This document shows positions 1-6,510 of a stretch of DNA of 9,118 nt, in pieces. Each line of letters opens with the position of its first letter. Positions within the stretch are counted from its first letter, which is position 1. The notes beneath the pieces were generated by a model. That model was not told the DNA's origin. It did not search any database and saw nothing but the letters and a program-made list of their open reading frames with translations. The position numbers were made by a program, and so were the translations under genes. Location of the stretch: positions 1 to 9,118 of the forward strand of contig JAISXC010000279.1 in the NCBI GenBank assembly GCA_031270875.1, written 5' to 3'. This DNA comes from Desulfovibrio sp. Lineage in GTDB: Bacteria > Desulfobacterota > Desulfovibrionia > Desulfovibrionales > Desulfovibrionaceae.

Positions 1-8
1 TAACCCGC

Positions 9-52
9 AAAAACCGGCGCGTCAAGGCCCGTTCTTTTTTTGACGCGCCGGT
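9..52 (-). terminator. Intrinsic terminator after the AsmA-like gene
   Basis: Positions 13-25 and 40-52 form a perfect 13-bp inverted repeat (ACCGGCGCGTCAA against its complement) around a 14-nt loop. Read on the minus strand, the GC-rich stem runs straight into a T tract (complement of A9-A13, with one T inside the stem). It begins 23 nt past the stop codon of the AsmA-like gene at 76-78. On the plus strand the stem is not followed by T residues, so it fits minus-strand termination best. Confidence 0.75.
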
Positions 53-75
53 CGCCCATATTCCCGCATTTCACG

Positions 76-3000
76 TCAGCGAACCAGTTTCCACGCGCCC
101 TGCACGACATCGCCGAGCATGTCGAATATCCCTTTGGAAATGCCCCCAAGGGTATTCAGAATAACTTTGCCGACGCTCACGGTCGTTTTGCTGTCCCTGA
201 AGTTGCCGTGCAGACGTACCGGGATGTCCGGAAGATTTTTCATGCTGACGACAAAATCGCAGTTCAGAATCTCATTGTTGAAATCCGCGAAACCGCCGCC
301 GCGCATGACAAGATCATTGCCGCGCAGGAAAAAATCATTCCCGCGGGCCACCCCGGCCCTGATGTCGCCTGAAGCCTGCGCGGTGTCAAAAGACGTCGCC
401 TTTCCTCTGGGCTCGCCATTCTTGTCCAGTTTTTGATAGAAACCGTTGCGGACGGCAAAGCGCCAGGATCCGTTCAGGGACTGGGACACAGGCCCGACGC
501 CGGTTGAGAGGCCGGCCAGATTCAGCGTAAAATCCATTTTTCCGCCCAGAACCACACCCGTTCCGATATCCCGACTTGCGGCGCCAAGGATCGCCCCCTC
601 GACGGAAAAATCGCTTTCAAAACGCAATCCCCGGGCAAATTCCAGAATGCTCTTGCCGCTGAGGGTGCCGTCATAGACGCGGGCTGTCATCGGAGCGGCC
701 GTCAGGCGGCCGTTGTCCAGCACCATAGGGATATTGATGTCCTGCAGCAGAAAATGCCAGAGCCTGAGCCTGCCGACACGCAGAGTTCCCTTGGCGCGCA
801 CATCGCGCAGGGCGCTCAGATCCCACGGTTTTCCGGCGTTTTTAGACGTGGTGCCGCTTTCCTGAAAAAAACCGTCAAAGGAAAACTCCTCAACTGCAAG
901 GTTGAATTCAAGGGAAAGCTGATTGTGAAAGGCCGCGGAAAAAGAGCCGCGTACTTGGGTTGCGTCCGTCACGGCGTGAAGGTTGTTGAGGGAAATTTCC
1001 TGCATGTTGCCTTTTACATCAGCCGCAAGAGAAAGTGCGCGCAACCCGCTCAAAAACCGCATGCCTCCCTTGCCGGCAAACTCCGACACGCGGGCGGCGT
1101 CCCGGAGGCGCGCGGAGATTGTTCCCGTGTAGGCGAGGCGCTCTCCATCCTCAAAAAACCGCACATCGCCGTCCGCTTCAATGCCGGGAGAGGAAAAATG
1201 CCCGTTGCTGACCGATACCTGTCCCTTATCGCTCAAGCAGGAAAAATCGCCCCTGAGTTCCGCCAGGGATCTCTGCGCATTCGTGGAAGCGGATTGCAGG
1301 GTGAGGACACCGGGACGGTTTTGAAAGAACAGGGGCGCATCTTCGCCGAAATAGACCATTCCGGTAATGTCCGTCCGCAGGCTGTATCCGGCGCGGTTCA
1401 ACACGGAAAACCATTGACCGTTCAACCCGAGGCGGCTTTTTTCCTTTTCAAACACGGAGGAACCGGTAATGGCAAGCCCCAGGGCAAGGCTGTTGAAATC
1501 CACCGGTTTTGCCCGTCTCTGATTTTGTTCCAGAGAAATTTTTCCGATTCTTTTCCCGGACGGGAGCGGGCGCAACGCGCCCTGGCTGACACCCACTTCC
1601 ACCTTGCCTGTCAATTTTTCAAGAAATTCCGCAAGAGCGCGCCCCTGGCTTTTCACACTCACGTCCGCGTGCATATGCCCCGACTGCACGGGCAAAACGT
1701 CCAACGACCGGGCCAGTTCCTCTCCCTTGACGTCGCGGAAATGCGCGCTGATGGCGTAAGGATGCTGCGCGCCGCCGCCAAATACGGCCTGCCCCTGCAC
1801 GTTGCCGCCGTACAGGCCGGCCGTTGCCGTGAGCAGCGTGTCTTCCAGCCCGTTCTCGTCCAACTTTCCTTCGCGGATAACAACATTGGCATCTTCAAAA
1901 ACCAGTGGTCCATAGCCCAGAAAGCGCGCTCCCAGGCGTATGTCGTAACCAAGGCCGGTTTCTCCGGGCTTGAGAGGCGTGCCCGGCACAGGCGTCAGCG
2001 GCCCGTGGGGGAACGGCGGGGACGGGGGCATGCGCCCCGCGGCCTCAGGCAGAGCCGCAAGGAGTTCAAGCCGTTCGGCCTTCAAATCCAGAGCCACTTC
2101 GGGCTCGGCCCAGCTTTTCACCTTGCCGGAGCCCGTAAAACGCGCGCCGGCGGCATGGGCGACAATGGAAGGGACATCAAGGCCTTTTTCATCCAGGGAA
2201 AAATCCAGGACGGCGTCAGTGACATCGTCAAGCGCCCATTGCAGACCGGGCGGAAGTATGCGCCCGAAGCCCAGCCAGCGCGTCAGACTGACGCGACGCA
2301 CCTGTATCCTGCCTGCCAGTCTGAAAGAATTTCCTGACACTGAAGGGTATTGCGCGTCCGCGCCGGCATCTTTGCCGGACAACGCGGGCGAAGGAACAAC
2401 AACGATGCGCACGCCCGTCCCGGATGCGGCGGGGCGCGACGCGACCTCAGGAGCACGGCCGGGCAAGGTCAATACGGCGTCAAATCCGGCCGCGTCATTG
2501 TCAAGCCGGAAGGCGACGTCCTTCATTTCAACCTGACGGAGCGAATGATGCGCCTGTCCGCCGCTGTTGTACAAAAAAGCTGTTCCTCCCAAGAAAAAAG
2601 GCAGAGAGATTCCGTCCCTGTGAAAACCGCCTTCCATTTGGATTCCGCACCGCCGACGTCCGTCGCCGGCTTTGGTCATGTCCGCCGTCAGATTCACGCC
2701 GGAAAACAGGAGGGAAGCCACAGTATTTTCCACGACAAAAACTTCGCCGCTTTTCACCGTCAGTTTGATGTTGTCCGGCTCCACCGCGCCGTTATCCGGA
2801 CCGGAAGAAAAAAGCGCGCCAATGCCCGGCGGCACGACGGCAAACTTTCCGGCTCGCAGAACCGGATGCGTAACTTCAAGGAAATCCGGAACGAACGAGC
2901 CCCGCAATATGGCCGCCAAGTCCGGACGCAGCCTTATCTCTTCCGCGGAAAAATGCCAGTCATCGCTTTCAAGGGAAAAATCGCCCGCAACCAGCGCGGG

Positions 3001-3225
3001 CATCGGCCAAAAAGTCACATCCACGCGCGGCAGTCGAATCGACAGGCCGGCCTCGCGCGCCAGCTTGTCAATATACGCTTGGACTATCGCTCCCGAATTG
3101 TGCCGCAAGTAAAAAAAAGCGGGAATAAGGGCAAGGGGCGCGGCAAGAAGCAAAACCGCCCCGGCGTACAGCAGAACACGCAACTTGCGGGATTCAGCCG
3201 GCATGATCCGTGCCTTCGCATCCAT
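76..3225 (-). CDS. AsmA-like membrane-anchored envelope protein
   Basis: A 1049-residue protein with one N-terminal membrane segment (about residues 16-40) after a short basic cytoplasmic tail. It is followed by a very long region rich in beta-strand patterns, and the C-terminal 200 residues look like the AsmA_2 region (LNGSWRFAVRNGFY; a short LPDIPVRLHG stretch; then a glycine/leucine-rich amphipathic tail). This is the architecture of AsmA/YhdP/TamB-type proteins, which are anchored in the inner membrane, extend through the periplasm and are linked in other bacteria to outer-membrane lipid transport or assembly. Family placement is by pattern; the exact cargo is unknown. The first ATG at 3225 has no good ribosome site. 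A second in-frame ATG at 3204 (residue 8) follows AAGG with 8-nt spacing and may be the true start. The gene ends just before an intrinsic terminator and is divergent from the glycosyltransferase gene. The frame is intact throughout. Confidence 0.85.
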   Translation of the reverse strand: MDAKARIMPAESRKLRVLLYAGAVLLLAAPLALIPAFFYLRHNSGAIVQAYIDKLAREAGLSIRLPRVDVTFWPMPALVAGDFSLESDDWHFSAEEIRLRPDLAAILRGSFVPDFLEVTHPVLRAGKFAVVPPGIGALFSSGPDNGAVEPDNIKLTVKSGEVFVVENTVASLLFSGVNLTADMTKAGDGRRRCGIQMEGGFHRDGISLPFFLGGTAFLYNSGGQAHHSLRQVEMKDVAFRLDNDAAGFDAVLTLPGRAPEVASRPAASGTGVRIVVVPSPALSGKDAGADAQYPSVSGNSFRLAGRIQVRRVSLTRWLGFGRILPPGLQWALDDVTDAVLDFSLDEKGLDVPSIVAHAAGARFTGSGKVKSWAEPEVALDLKAERLELLAALPEAAGRMPPSPPFPHGPLTPVPGTPLKPGETGLGYDIRLGARFLGYGPLVFEDANVVIREGKLDENGLEDTLLTATAGLYGGNVQGQAVFGGGAQHPYAISAHFRDVKGEELARSLDVLPVQSGHMHADVSVKSQGRALAEFLEKLTGKVEVGVSQGALRPLPSGKRIGKISLEQNQRRAKPVDFNSLALGLAITGSSVFEKEKSRLGLNGQWFSVLNRAGYSLRTDITGMVYFGEDAPLFFQNRPGVLTLQSASTNAQRSLAELRGDFSCLSDKGQVSVSNGHFSSPGIEADGDVRFFEDGERLAYTGTISARLRDAARVSEFAGKGGMRFLSGLRALSLAADVKGNMQEISLNNLHAVTDATQVRGSFSAAFHNQLSLEFNLAVEEFSFDGFFQESGTTSKNAGKPWDLSALRDVRAKGTLRVGRLRLWHFLLQDINIPMVLDNGRLTAAPMTARVYDGTLSGKSILEFARGLRFESDFSVEGAILGAASRDIGTGVVLGGKMDFTLNLAGLSTGVGPVSQSLNGSWRFAVRNGFYQKLDKNGEPRGKATSFDTAQASGDIRAGVARGNDFFLRGNDLVMRGGGFADFNNEILNCDFVVSMKNLPDIPVRLHGNFRDSKTTVSVGKVILNTLGGISKGIFDMLGDVVQGAWKLVR

Positions 3226-3341
3226 GTCCGAGGACGATTTTCATTATGTCGCAATCAGCATTGCCGCCCGACAATCGGCGAAACTGCGCATCTGTTTCAC
3301 ATCCCACGCGATGCCCGGCAAGGCCGGACGCCGCTTTGTGC

Positions 3342-3370
3342 TTGAGAAAGCGTCCAGGATGCTTTATAAT
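3342..3370 (+). promoter_or_regulatory. Sigma70-type promoter for the glycosyltransferase gene
   Basis: TTGAGA at 3342-3347 and a perfect TATAAT at 3365-3370 are separated by exactly 17 nt. Transcription would begin near 3377, giving a leader of about 100 nt before the ATG at 3478. This also rules out the in-frame TTG at 3376 as a start, since it would lie at the very 5' end of the transcript. The rest of the 3226-3477 spacer holds no gene I can support; a convincing minus-strand promoter for the AsmA-like gene was not found. Confidence 0.7.
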
Positions 3371-3477
3371 TCTTTTTGTTGTCACTTTGTTACTATCCGA
3401 AACCATTGCAGGATGCAATAATTATCCGCTTTTCCCTTTTCCGGGTTTTCAGGCGGCCACGTTCGAGCAAAACAGCC

Positions 3478-4494
3478 ATGCGGAATCTTTTATGGATCGG
3501 CAGCCCGTTTTTCTGTGGGGATCTGCAACCCTGCGGCTGGACCAATGTGGCGCTGCACAATTTTGAAGAGGCCCGCGTTTTCTGCTGGGAAGACTTGATA
3601 CATCTTGCGGGATTCACGCCTGATGTTCTGGTGGTGGCGGACAAAAGCCGACCGCCCTTTGTGCTGGGTGTGGAGAATTTTCCCTGCCTGACTGTTTTCT
3701 ACAGTGTGGATTCGCACATACACAGCTGGCAGCCCCGCTACGCGCAGGCCTTCGATGTCTGCCTGTTTTCCCTGCTGGATCACCGGGAGCGCTTCGTTAC
3801 AACCACGCTGCCGCCGGAACGCGTTTTCTGGTCGCCCCCCTTCGCCAAAGGCTCGGACAGGCCGGACGATGCCCGGCCCAAGATCTGGGATTGCCTTTTC
3901 GTGGGCACTGTCAACGACAACACTCCGCGGCGCGCCGTTTTTCTGCGTGAGTTGGGGAAACGCCTGCCGGGCCTGCACTGTACGCGCGGCGACTATCGCG
4001 CACTCTATCCGAAGGGTCGCGTGATCCTCAATTATTCCGAGCAGGGAGACCTGAATTTCAGGGTGTTTGAAGCCATGGGCTGCGGCGCTTGCCTTGTCAC
4101 CCCGCGCGTGGGTCACGGCCTGATGCAACTCTTTGTGGACGGCGAGCATCTGGTGGGTTACTCTCCCGACGATGTGGGCGACGCCTTGTACCGGATTGAT
4201 TTTCTGCTCAAAAATCCGGATCTCACCAGACATATCAGCGCGGCGGCCCTTGAAAAAATCAACGCGGGGCACAGGGCGGGGCACAGAGCGCAGGCGTTCA
4301 CGGATTTTCTGTGCGATATCTGGATGCAGGATTCGAATTCTCTTGTAGCCGCGCGTCGCGCCGGGGCCGGAGGACTTCGGGAAACCCACCTGAAGCCTGT
4401 CTATCTGCTGTGGGCCAACGATGTGACGCAGTTGCCGCTCAAGGAAGCCTACCTCGCCGCGGCCAAAGGGCATTTCGGCCTGGCCGGGATCTGA
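3478..4494 (+). CDS. CgeB-like GT-B glycosyltransferase
   Basis: A 338-residue soluble protein without signal peptide or membrane segment. Its second half carries the pattern of the Glyco_trans_1_2/CgeB-type family: NYSEQGDLNFRVFEAMGCG (residues 185-203), then a VTPRVGHG stretch and LFVDGEHLVGYSPDD, corresponding to the nucleotide-sugar binding half of a GT-B fold with the conserved Glu near residue 198. The first half (MRNLLWIGSPFFCG, then a VFYSVDSHIHSW stretch) fits the acceptor-side Rossmann half. Such enzymes transfer a sugar from an activated donor in the cytoplasm, often to surface glycans or modified proteins; donor and acceptor cannot be told here. ATG 3478 is chosen because the longer frame starts at the promoter's +1, though the Shine-Dalgarno is weak (GAG about 10 nt upstream). 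A 12-bp tandem duplication at 4266-4289 encodes GHRAGHRA. It converges with the small membrane-protein gene, 29 nt apart, without a clear terminator between them. Confidence 0.8.
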   Translation: MRNLLWIGSPFFCGDLQPCGWTNVALHNFEEARVFCWEDLIHLAGFTPDVLVVADKSRPPFVLGVENFPCLTVFYSVDSHIHSWQPRYAQAFDVCLFSLLDHRERFVTTTLPPERVFWSPPFAKGSDRPDDARPKIWDCLFVGTVNDNTPRRAVFLRELGKRLPGLHCTRGDYRALYPKGRVILNYSEQGDLNFRVFEAMGCGACLVTPRVGHGLMQLFVDGEHLVGYSPDDVGDALYRIDFLLKNPDLTRHISAAALEKINAGHRAGHRAQAFTDFLCDIWMQDSNSLVAARRAGAGGLRETHLKPVYLLWANDVTQLPLKEAYLAAAKGHFGLAGI

Positions 4495-4523
4495 AGGCGG
4501 CTCCGTTTATCCGCGCGACGGTT

Positions 4524-4865
4524 TCAACGCTTGTCCGCGGTGGAATCAAAATGGAGATCCAGCGCCGGGTCAAAGACTTCCGTCTTGCGGGGCGCGCCTG
4601 TTTCGCGCATGGCGAGGAGGCTTTCAACGGCGTATTCCGACGACGCGAGCGCGTCGTCCCGCTTTGCCGCGACCGGCGCCGTTGCGTTCAGGTCGGCCTT
4701 GTCCGGAGCCGACAGCCGCGCCTCAAGCGCACGCAGAATGTTCTGCGTTTTGAGAAGCTCCTCGCGCAGAATCCCGTGCCGCTGTCCCGCAACGCGCATC
4801 ATATAAAACAGTACCAGCACGATTCCGAAAAACGCCAGAAACATGAACGCCATCACAGAAAACAT
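4524..4865 (-). CDS. Small single-pass membrane protein with coiled-coil region
   Basis: A 113-residue protein whose start is well supported: GGAG (complement of 4872-4875) lies 6 nt before the ATG at 4865. Residues 5-23 are strongly hydrophobic and rich in Met, Phe, Leu and Val, making one transmembrane helix or uncleaved anchor. Residues 30-51 (GILREELLKTQNILRALEAR and on) form a charged helix with leucines spaced as in a short coiled coil. The remainder is polar, Ala- and Asp-rich and probably disordered. I do not recognise a family and assign no function; a membrane-tethered adaptor or oligomerising protein is one guess. The frame stays open upstream to 5495, but that extension lies antisense to the radical SAM gene and is not believed. 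The gene is divergent from the radical SAM gene across 84 bp and convergent with the glycosyltransferase. Confidence 0.75.
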   Translation of the reverse strand: MFSVMAFMFLAFFGIVLVLFYMMRVAGQRHGILREELLKTQNILRALEARLSAPDKADLNATAPVAAKRDDALASSEYAVESLLAMRETGAPRKTEVFDPALDLHFDSTADKR

Positions 4866-4871
4866 GAAAAA

Positions 4872-4875
4872 CTCC
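4872..4875 (-). promoter_or_regulatory. Ribosome binding site deciding the start of the small membrane protein
   Basis: GGAG on the minus strand with a 6-nt spacer to ATG 4865. It decides for the 113-residue form over the longer open frame that runs antisense to the radical SAM gene. Confidence 0.65.
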
Positions 4876-4939
4876 GCTGAACGGGCCTGAAAAAATATGT
4901 CTTCCAAGTGTTTTCGTACACCCTCGGACTGTTTTGGGC

Positions 4940-4946
4940 AAGGGGG
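4940..4946 (+). promoter_or_regulatory. Ribosome binding site of the radical SAM gene
   Basis: AAGGGGG lies just before ATG 4950, the AAGG core being 6 nt away. It favours this start over the in-frame GTG at 4908 and the ATG codons at 4977-4985. Confidence 0.6.
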
Positions 4947-4949
4947 ATT

Positions 4950-6263
4950 ATGTCTCAAGCAAGAAATACCCCGCGTATGGTCATGGCCGATGAAAAGGGC
5001 AATGTTTACGATGATCCCCGGTTGTTGATGCTCTGCCGCCGCGGCGGGGAATGGGCCTTGCCGCGGCCTGACGAACTCATTCCCCTGCCGCCGGAAAGCG
5101 AGCTCTTTCTTTTGCCCGGACGCGGGGCAGTCGGTCTTGATCCGGACAACGGAGCCATTGAGTGCGCCGGGCAGACAGCCGTCGCGGCTTTTGTCGCCCC
5201 GGGTCATACGATTTCGGCGCACCCCGCCTACAATACGGAGGCCGGCGCACCCTCGCTGCCGCTTTTTGCTTACGGGGCCGTGGGTTTTTCCGGGGGGGGC
5301 TTTCATGTCTGCGCCCGAAGGGTGGACGCGGATTCGCGGCAGCAGTTCGCCAATGTCGCCCAAACCCGCATAGAACAGAACGCGCGCCGCCTTTTGCTGC
5401 AATATCCGGAGAATCGGCTGATCCGGCATATTGTCAACAATTGCGTGCTGCGCTACGCCTGCCCGGCGGCCCGCAATTTTGCGCTCGGCCGCCATGAAGC
5501 TCCCCTGCCTACACAGCAGTCCTGCAACGCCCGCTGTCTGGGTTGCATTTCAGAACAGGATGCCGACTCCCCCGTGTCCGCGACGCCCCAGCGCCGCCTT
5601 TCATTTACGCCGGAAGTACGGGAAATTGTGGAAATCATGCGCCTGCACGAGCAACGCGAGACACGGCGACCCATTTATTCCTTCGGCCAGGGCTGCGAGG
5701 GGGATCCGCTTGTGGACGCGGAACTGCTGGCTCAAAGCATAGAGAGCTTCCGGGCGGCGGGCGGAAAGGGCACCATCAACTGCAACACCAACGCCGGACG
5801 GACGCAGGCTGTCATCCGCCTTGCCGAAGCCGGGCTGACAAGCCTGCGCGTAAGCATGAACAGCACCCGCGAAAACATCTATCACGGCTATTACCGCCCC
5901 CGGGACTACACCTTTGACGACGTGCGCGCCTCCATCCGCGCGGCGCGGGGGCGCGGGGTTTTTGTCTCCCTCAATCTGCTGTTTTTTCCGGGGGTCACCG
6001 ATACCGAGGACGAATTGGCGGCCCTCGCGCGCCTTGTCGAAGAAAACGGGGTCAGCATGGTGCAATGGCGCAACCTGAACATTGATCCCGAATGGTATTA
6101 TTCAATGGTCGGCAGCGCATGCGGACCATCCCCCTGCATGGGGCTTGTCGCTTTTATGAAGCGCCTTAAAAAATCTTGTTCCTGGCTGCGTTATGGCTAC
6201 TTCAATCCCTGGCTTGGAGAAAAAGCCGAAATCACGGCCCCCGCGCCGAAAGGAGCGGATTGA
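4950..6263 (+). CDS. Radical SAM protein of unknown reaction, with N-terminal extension
   Basis: A 437-residue cytoplasmic protein. The radical SAM cluster motif CX3CX2C is at C192, C196 and C199 (SCNARCLGC). Downstream come a GGEP-like SAM-binding element (GQGCEGDP, about 246-253), the strand INCNTNAG (276-283), RVSMNST (300-306) and a late LLFFPGVTDTEDEL strand-loop, all consistent with the partial TIM barrel of PF04055. The reaction is not identifiable. About 190 residues precede the cluster; they hold a YDDPRLLMLCRRGG stretch and an AHPAYNTEAG stretch that I cannot assign to a named domain. Extra cysteines occur as CX4CP (C165, C170) and near the C-terminus (C391, C396, C410) and could bind an auxiliary cluster. 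A G8 tract at 5292-5299 encodes Gly in SGGGF; gain or loss of one G would end translation before the cluster motif. The stop TGA is followed at once by a second in-frame TGA. The gene is divergent from the small membrane-protein gene; no clear promoter was seen in the 84-bp gap. Confidence 0.85.
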   Translation: MSQARNTPRMVMADEKGNVYDDPRLLMLCRRGGEWALPRPDELIPLPPESELFLLPGRGAVGLDPDNGAIECAGQTAVAAFVAPGHTISAHPAYNTEAGAPSLPLFAYGAVGFSGGGFHVCARRVDADSRQQFANVAQTRIEQNARRLLLQYPENRLIRHIVNNCVLRYACPAARNFALGRHEAPLPTQQSCNARCLGCISEQDADSPVSATPQRRLSFTPEVREIVEIMRLHEQRETRRPIYSFGQGCEGDPLVDAELLAQSIESFRAAGGKGTINCNTNAGRTQAVIRLAEAGLTSLRVSMNSTRENIYHGYYRPRDYTFDDVRASIRAARGRGVFVSLNLLFFPGVTDTEDELAALARLVEENGVSMVQWRNLNIDPEWYYSMVGSACGPSPCMGLVAFMKRLKKSCSWLRYGYFNPWLGEKAEITAPAPKGAD

Positions 6264-6307
6264 TGATCCGCGTGCGCGAAAATCCGCGCCCTGCAACGCC
6301 AATGTAA
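6250..6307 (+). promoter_or_regulatory. Ribosome site and start codon leading into a 14-codon ORF
   Basis: AAGGAG at 6250-6255 stands 7 nt before ATG 6263, which overlaps the radical SAM stop codon as TGATG, a typical translational-coupling junction. The frame closes after 14 codons (MIRVRENPRPATPM, stop at 6305-6307). The site is better than most initiation sites in this window, yet opens nothing of normal gene length. It may be a leftover start of a lost gene or a genuine micro-ORF; the sequence cannot decide. Confidence 0.4.
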
Positions 6308-6437
6308 AACCGCGCGGGTGCCCTTCCGGTTCAAGCAGACGGGCGCACGCTTCATCAATGAAGAAGGCAGGCTTGTAAATGTGGCGCGAATGCACCAGCA
6401 GCGATTCGCAGCCCGCTACAGGCTCAGTTTTTCATAG
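6267..6437 (+). pseudogene. C-terminal remnant resembling DUF5131 (phage Gp37/Gp68 family)
   Basis: An open stretch of 56 codons from 6267 to the TAG at 6435-6437 reads as protein, not noise. The key part is VPFRFKQTGARFINEEGRLV (from 6318), preceded by LQRQC and followed by MHQQRFAARYR. From memory of the family, DUF5131 proteins end with a conserved QC....V.F.FKQTGA.F...G stretch followed by a basic tail, and this fits well; no search was run. No N-terminal domain of such a protein is present. The stretch has no usable start in its own frame (upstream stop TGA at 6264-6266) and lies in the same frame as the radical SAM gene, behind two tandem TGA stops. It is best read as a decayed gene whose 5' part was deleted. 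A small real gene starting at 6263 would need a one-base shift. Confidence 0.5.
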
Positions 6438-6438
6438 T

Positions 6439-6467
6439 TTGACAGCCCATTCCCTATGGGGCATTAT
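6439..6467 (+). promoter_or_regulatory. Sigma70-type promoter for the DUF362/polyferredoxin unit
   Basis: A perfect TTGACA at 6439-6444 and CATTAT at 6462-6467 with a 17-nt spacer. Transcription should start near 6474, leaving a short AT-rich leader of about 37 nt before the ATG at 6511. The -35 box begins 2 nt after the stop codon of the DUF5131-like remnant. Confidence 0.7.
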
Positions 6468-6497
6468 TCGGCCCGTGGTTTATATATGGTTTTTATC

Positions 6498-6503
6498 GGG
6501 AGG
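6498..6503 (+). promoter_or_regulatory. Ribosome binding site of the DUF362 gene
   Basis: GGGAGG with a 7-nt spacer to ATG 6511. It fixes the start at the twin-arginine signal and excludes the longer open frame that begins at 6379, upstream of the promoter. Confidence 0.75.
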
Positions 6504-6510
6504 TTTTGTC

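Noticed and set aside
754..2337. A 527-codon open frame on the plus strand, plus other long plus-strand frames (1970-2536, 2350-3345)
   Set aside because: They lie wholly or mostly antisense to the AsmA-like gene, have Arg/Gln/His-rich unstructured composition, no ribosome sites and no recognisable motif. They are shadows of GC-rich coding sequence.
3243..3274. Possible minus-strand promoter for the AsmA-like gene (TTGTCG and CATAAT)
   Set aside because: The spacing between the boxes is 20 nt, too long for a confident call.
3194..3418. A 74-codon minus-strand frame in the spacer before the AsmA-like gene
   Set aside because: It overlaps the AsmA-like start in another frame and runs through the rightward promoter; no ribosome site or motif.
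3376..3477. N-terminal extension of the glycosyltransferase from TTG 3376
   Set aside because: The TTG sits at the predicted transcription start of the TATAAT promoter, and the added residues look untranslated. MRNLLWIGSP is a natural family N-terminus.
4866..5495. Upstream extension of the small membrane-protein frame to 323 codons on the minus strand
   Set aside because: It is antisense to the radical SAM gene, its composition is shadow-like, and the GGAG before ATG 4865 gives a much better start.
6102..6395. A 97-codon minus-strand frame across the end of the radical SAM gene
   Set aside because: It is antisense to both the radical SAM end and the DUF5131-like stretch and shows no motif.
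6261..6437. Selenocysteine or stop readthrough joining the radical SAM protein to the DUF5131-like stretch
   Set aside because: Two UGA codons in a row would have to be read, no SECIS-like hairpin is evident just downstream, and the appended part is typical of a different family's C-terminus.
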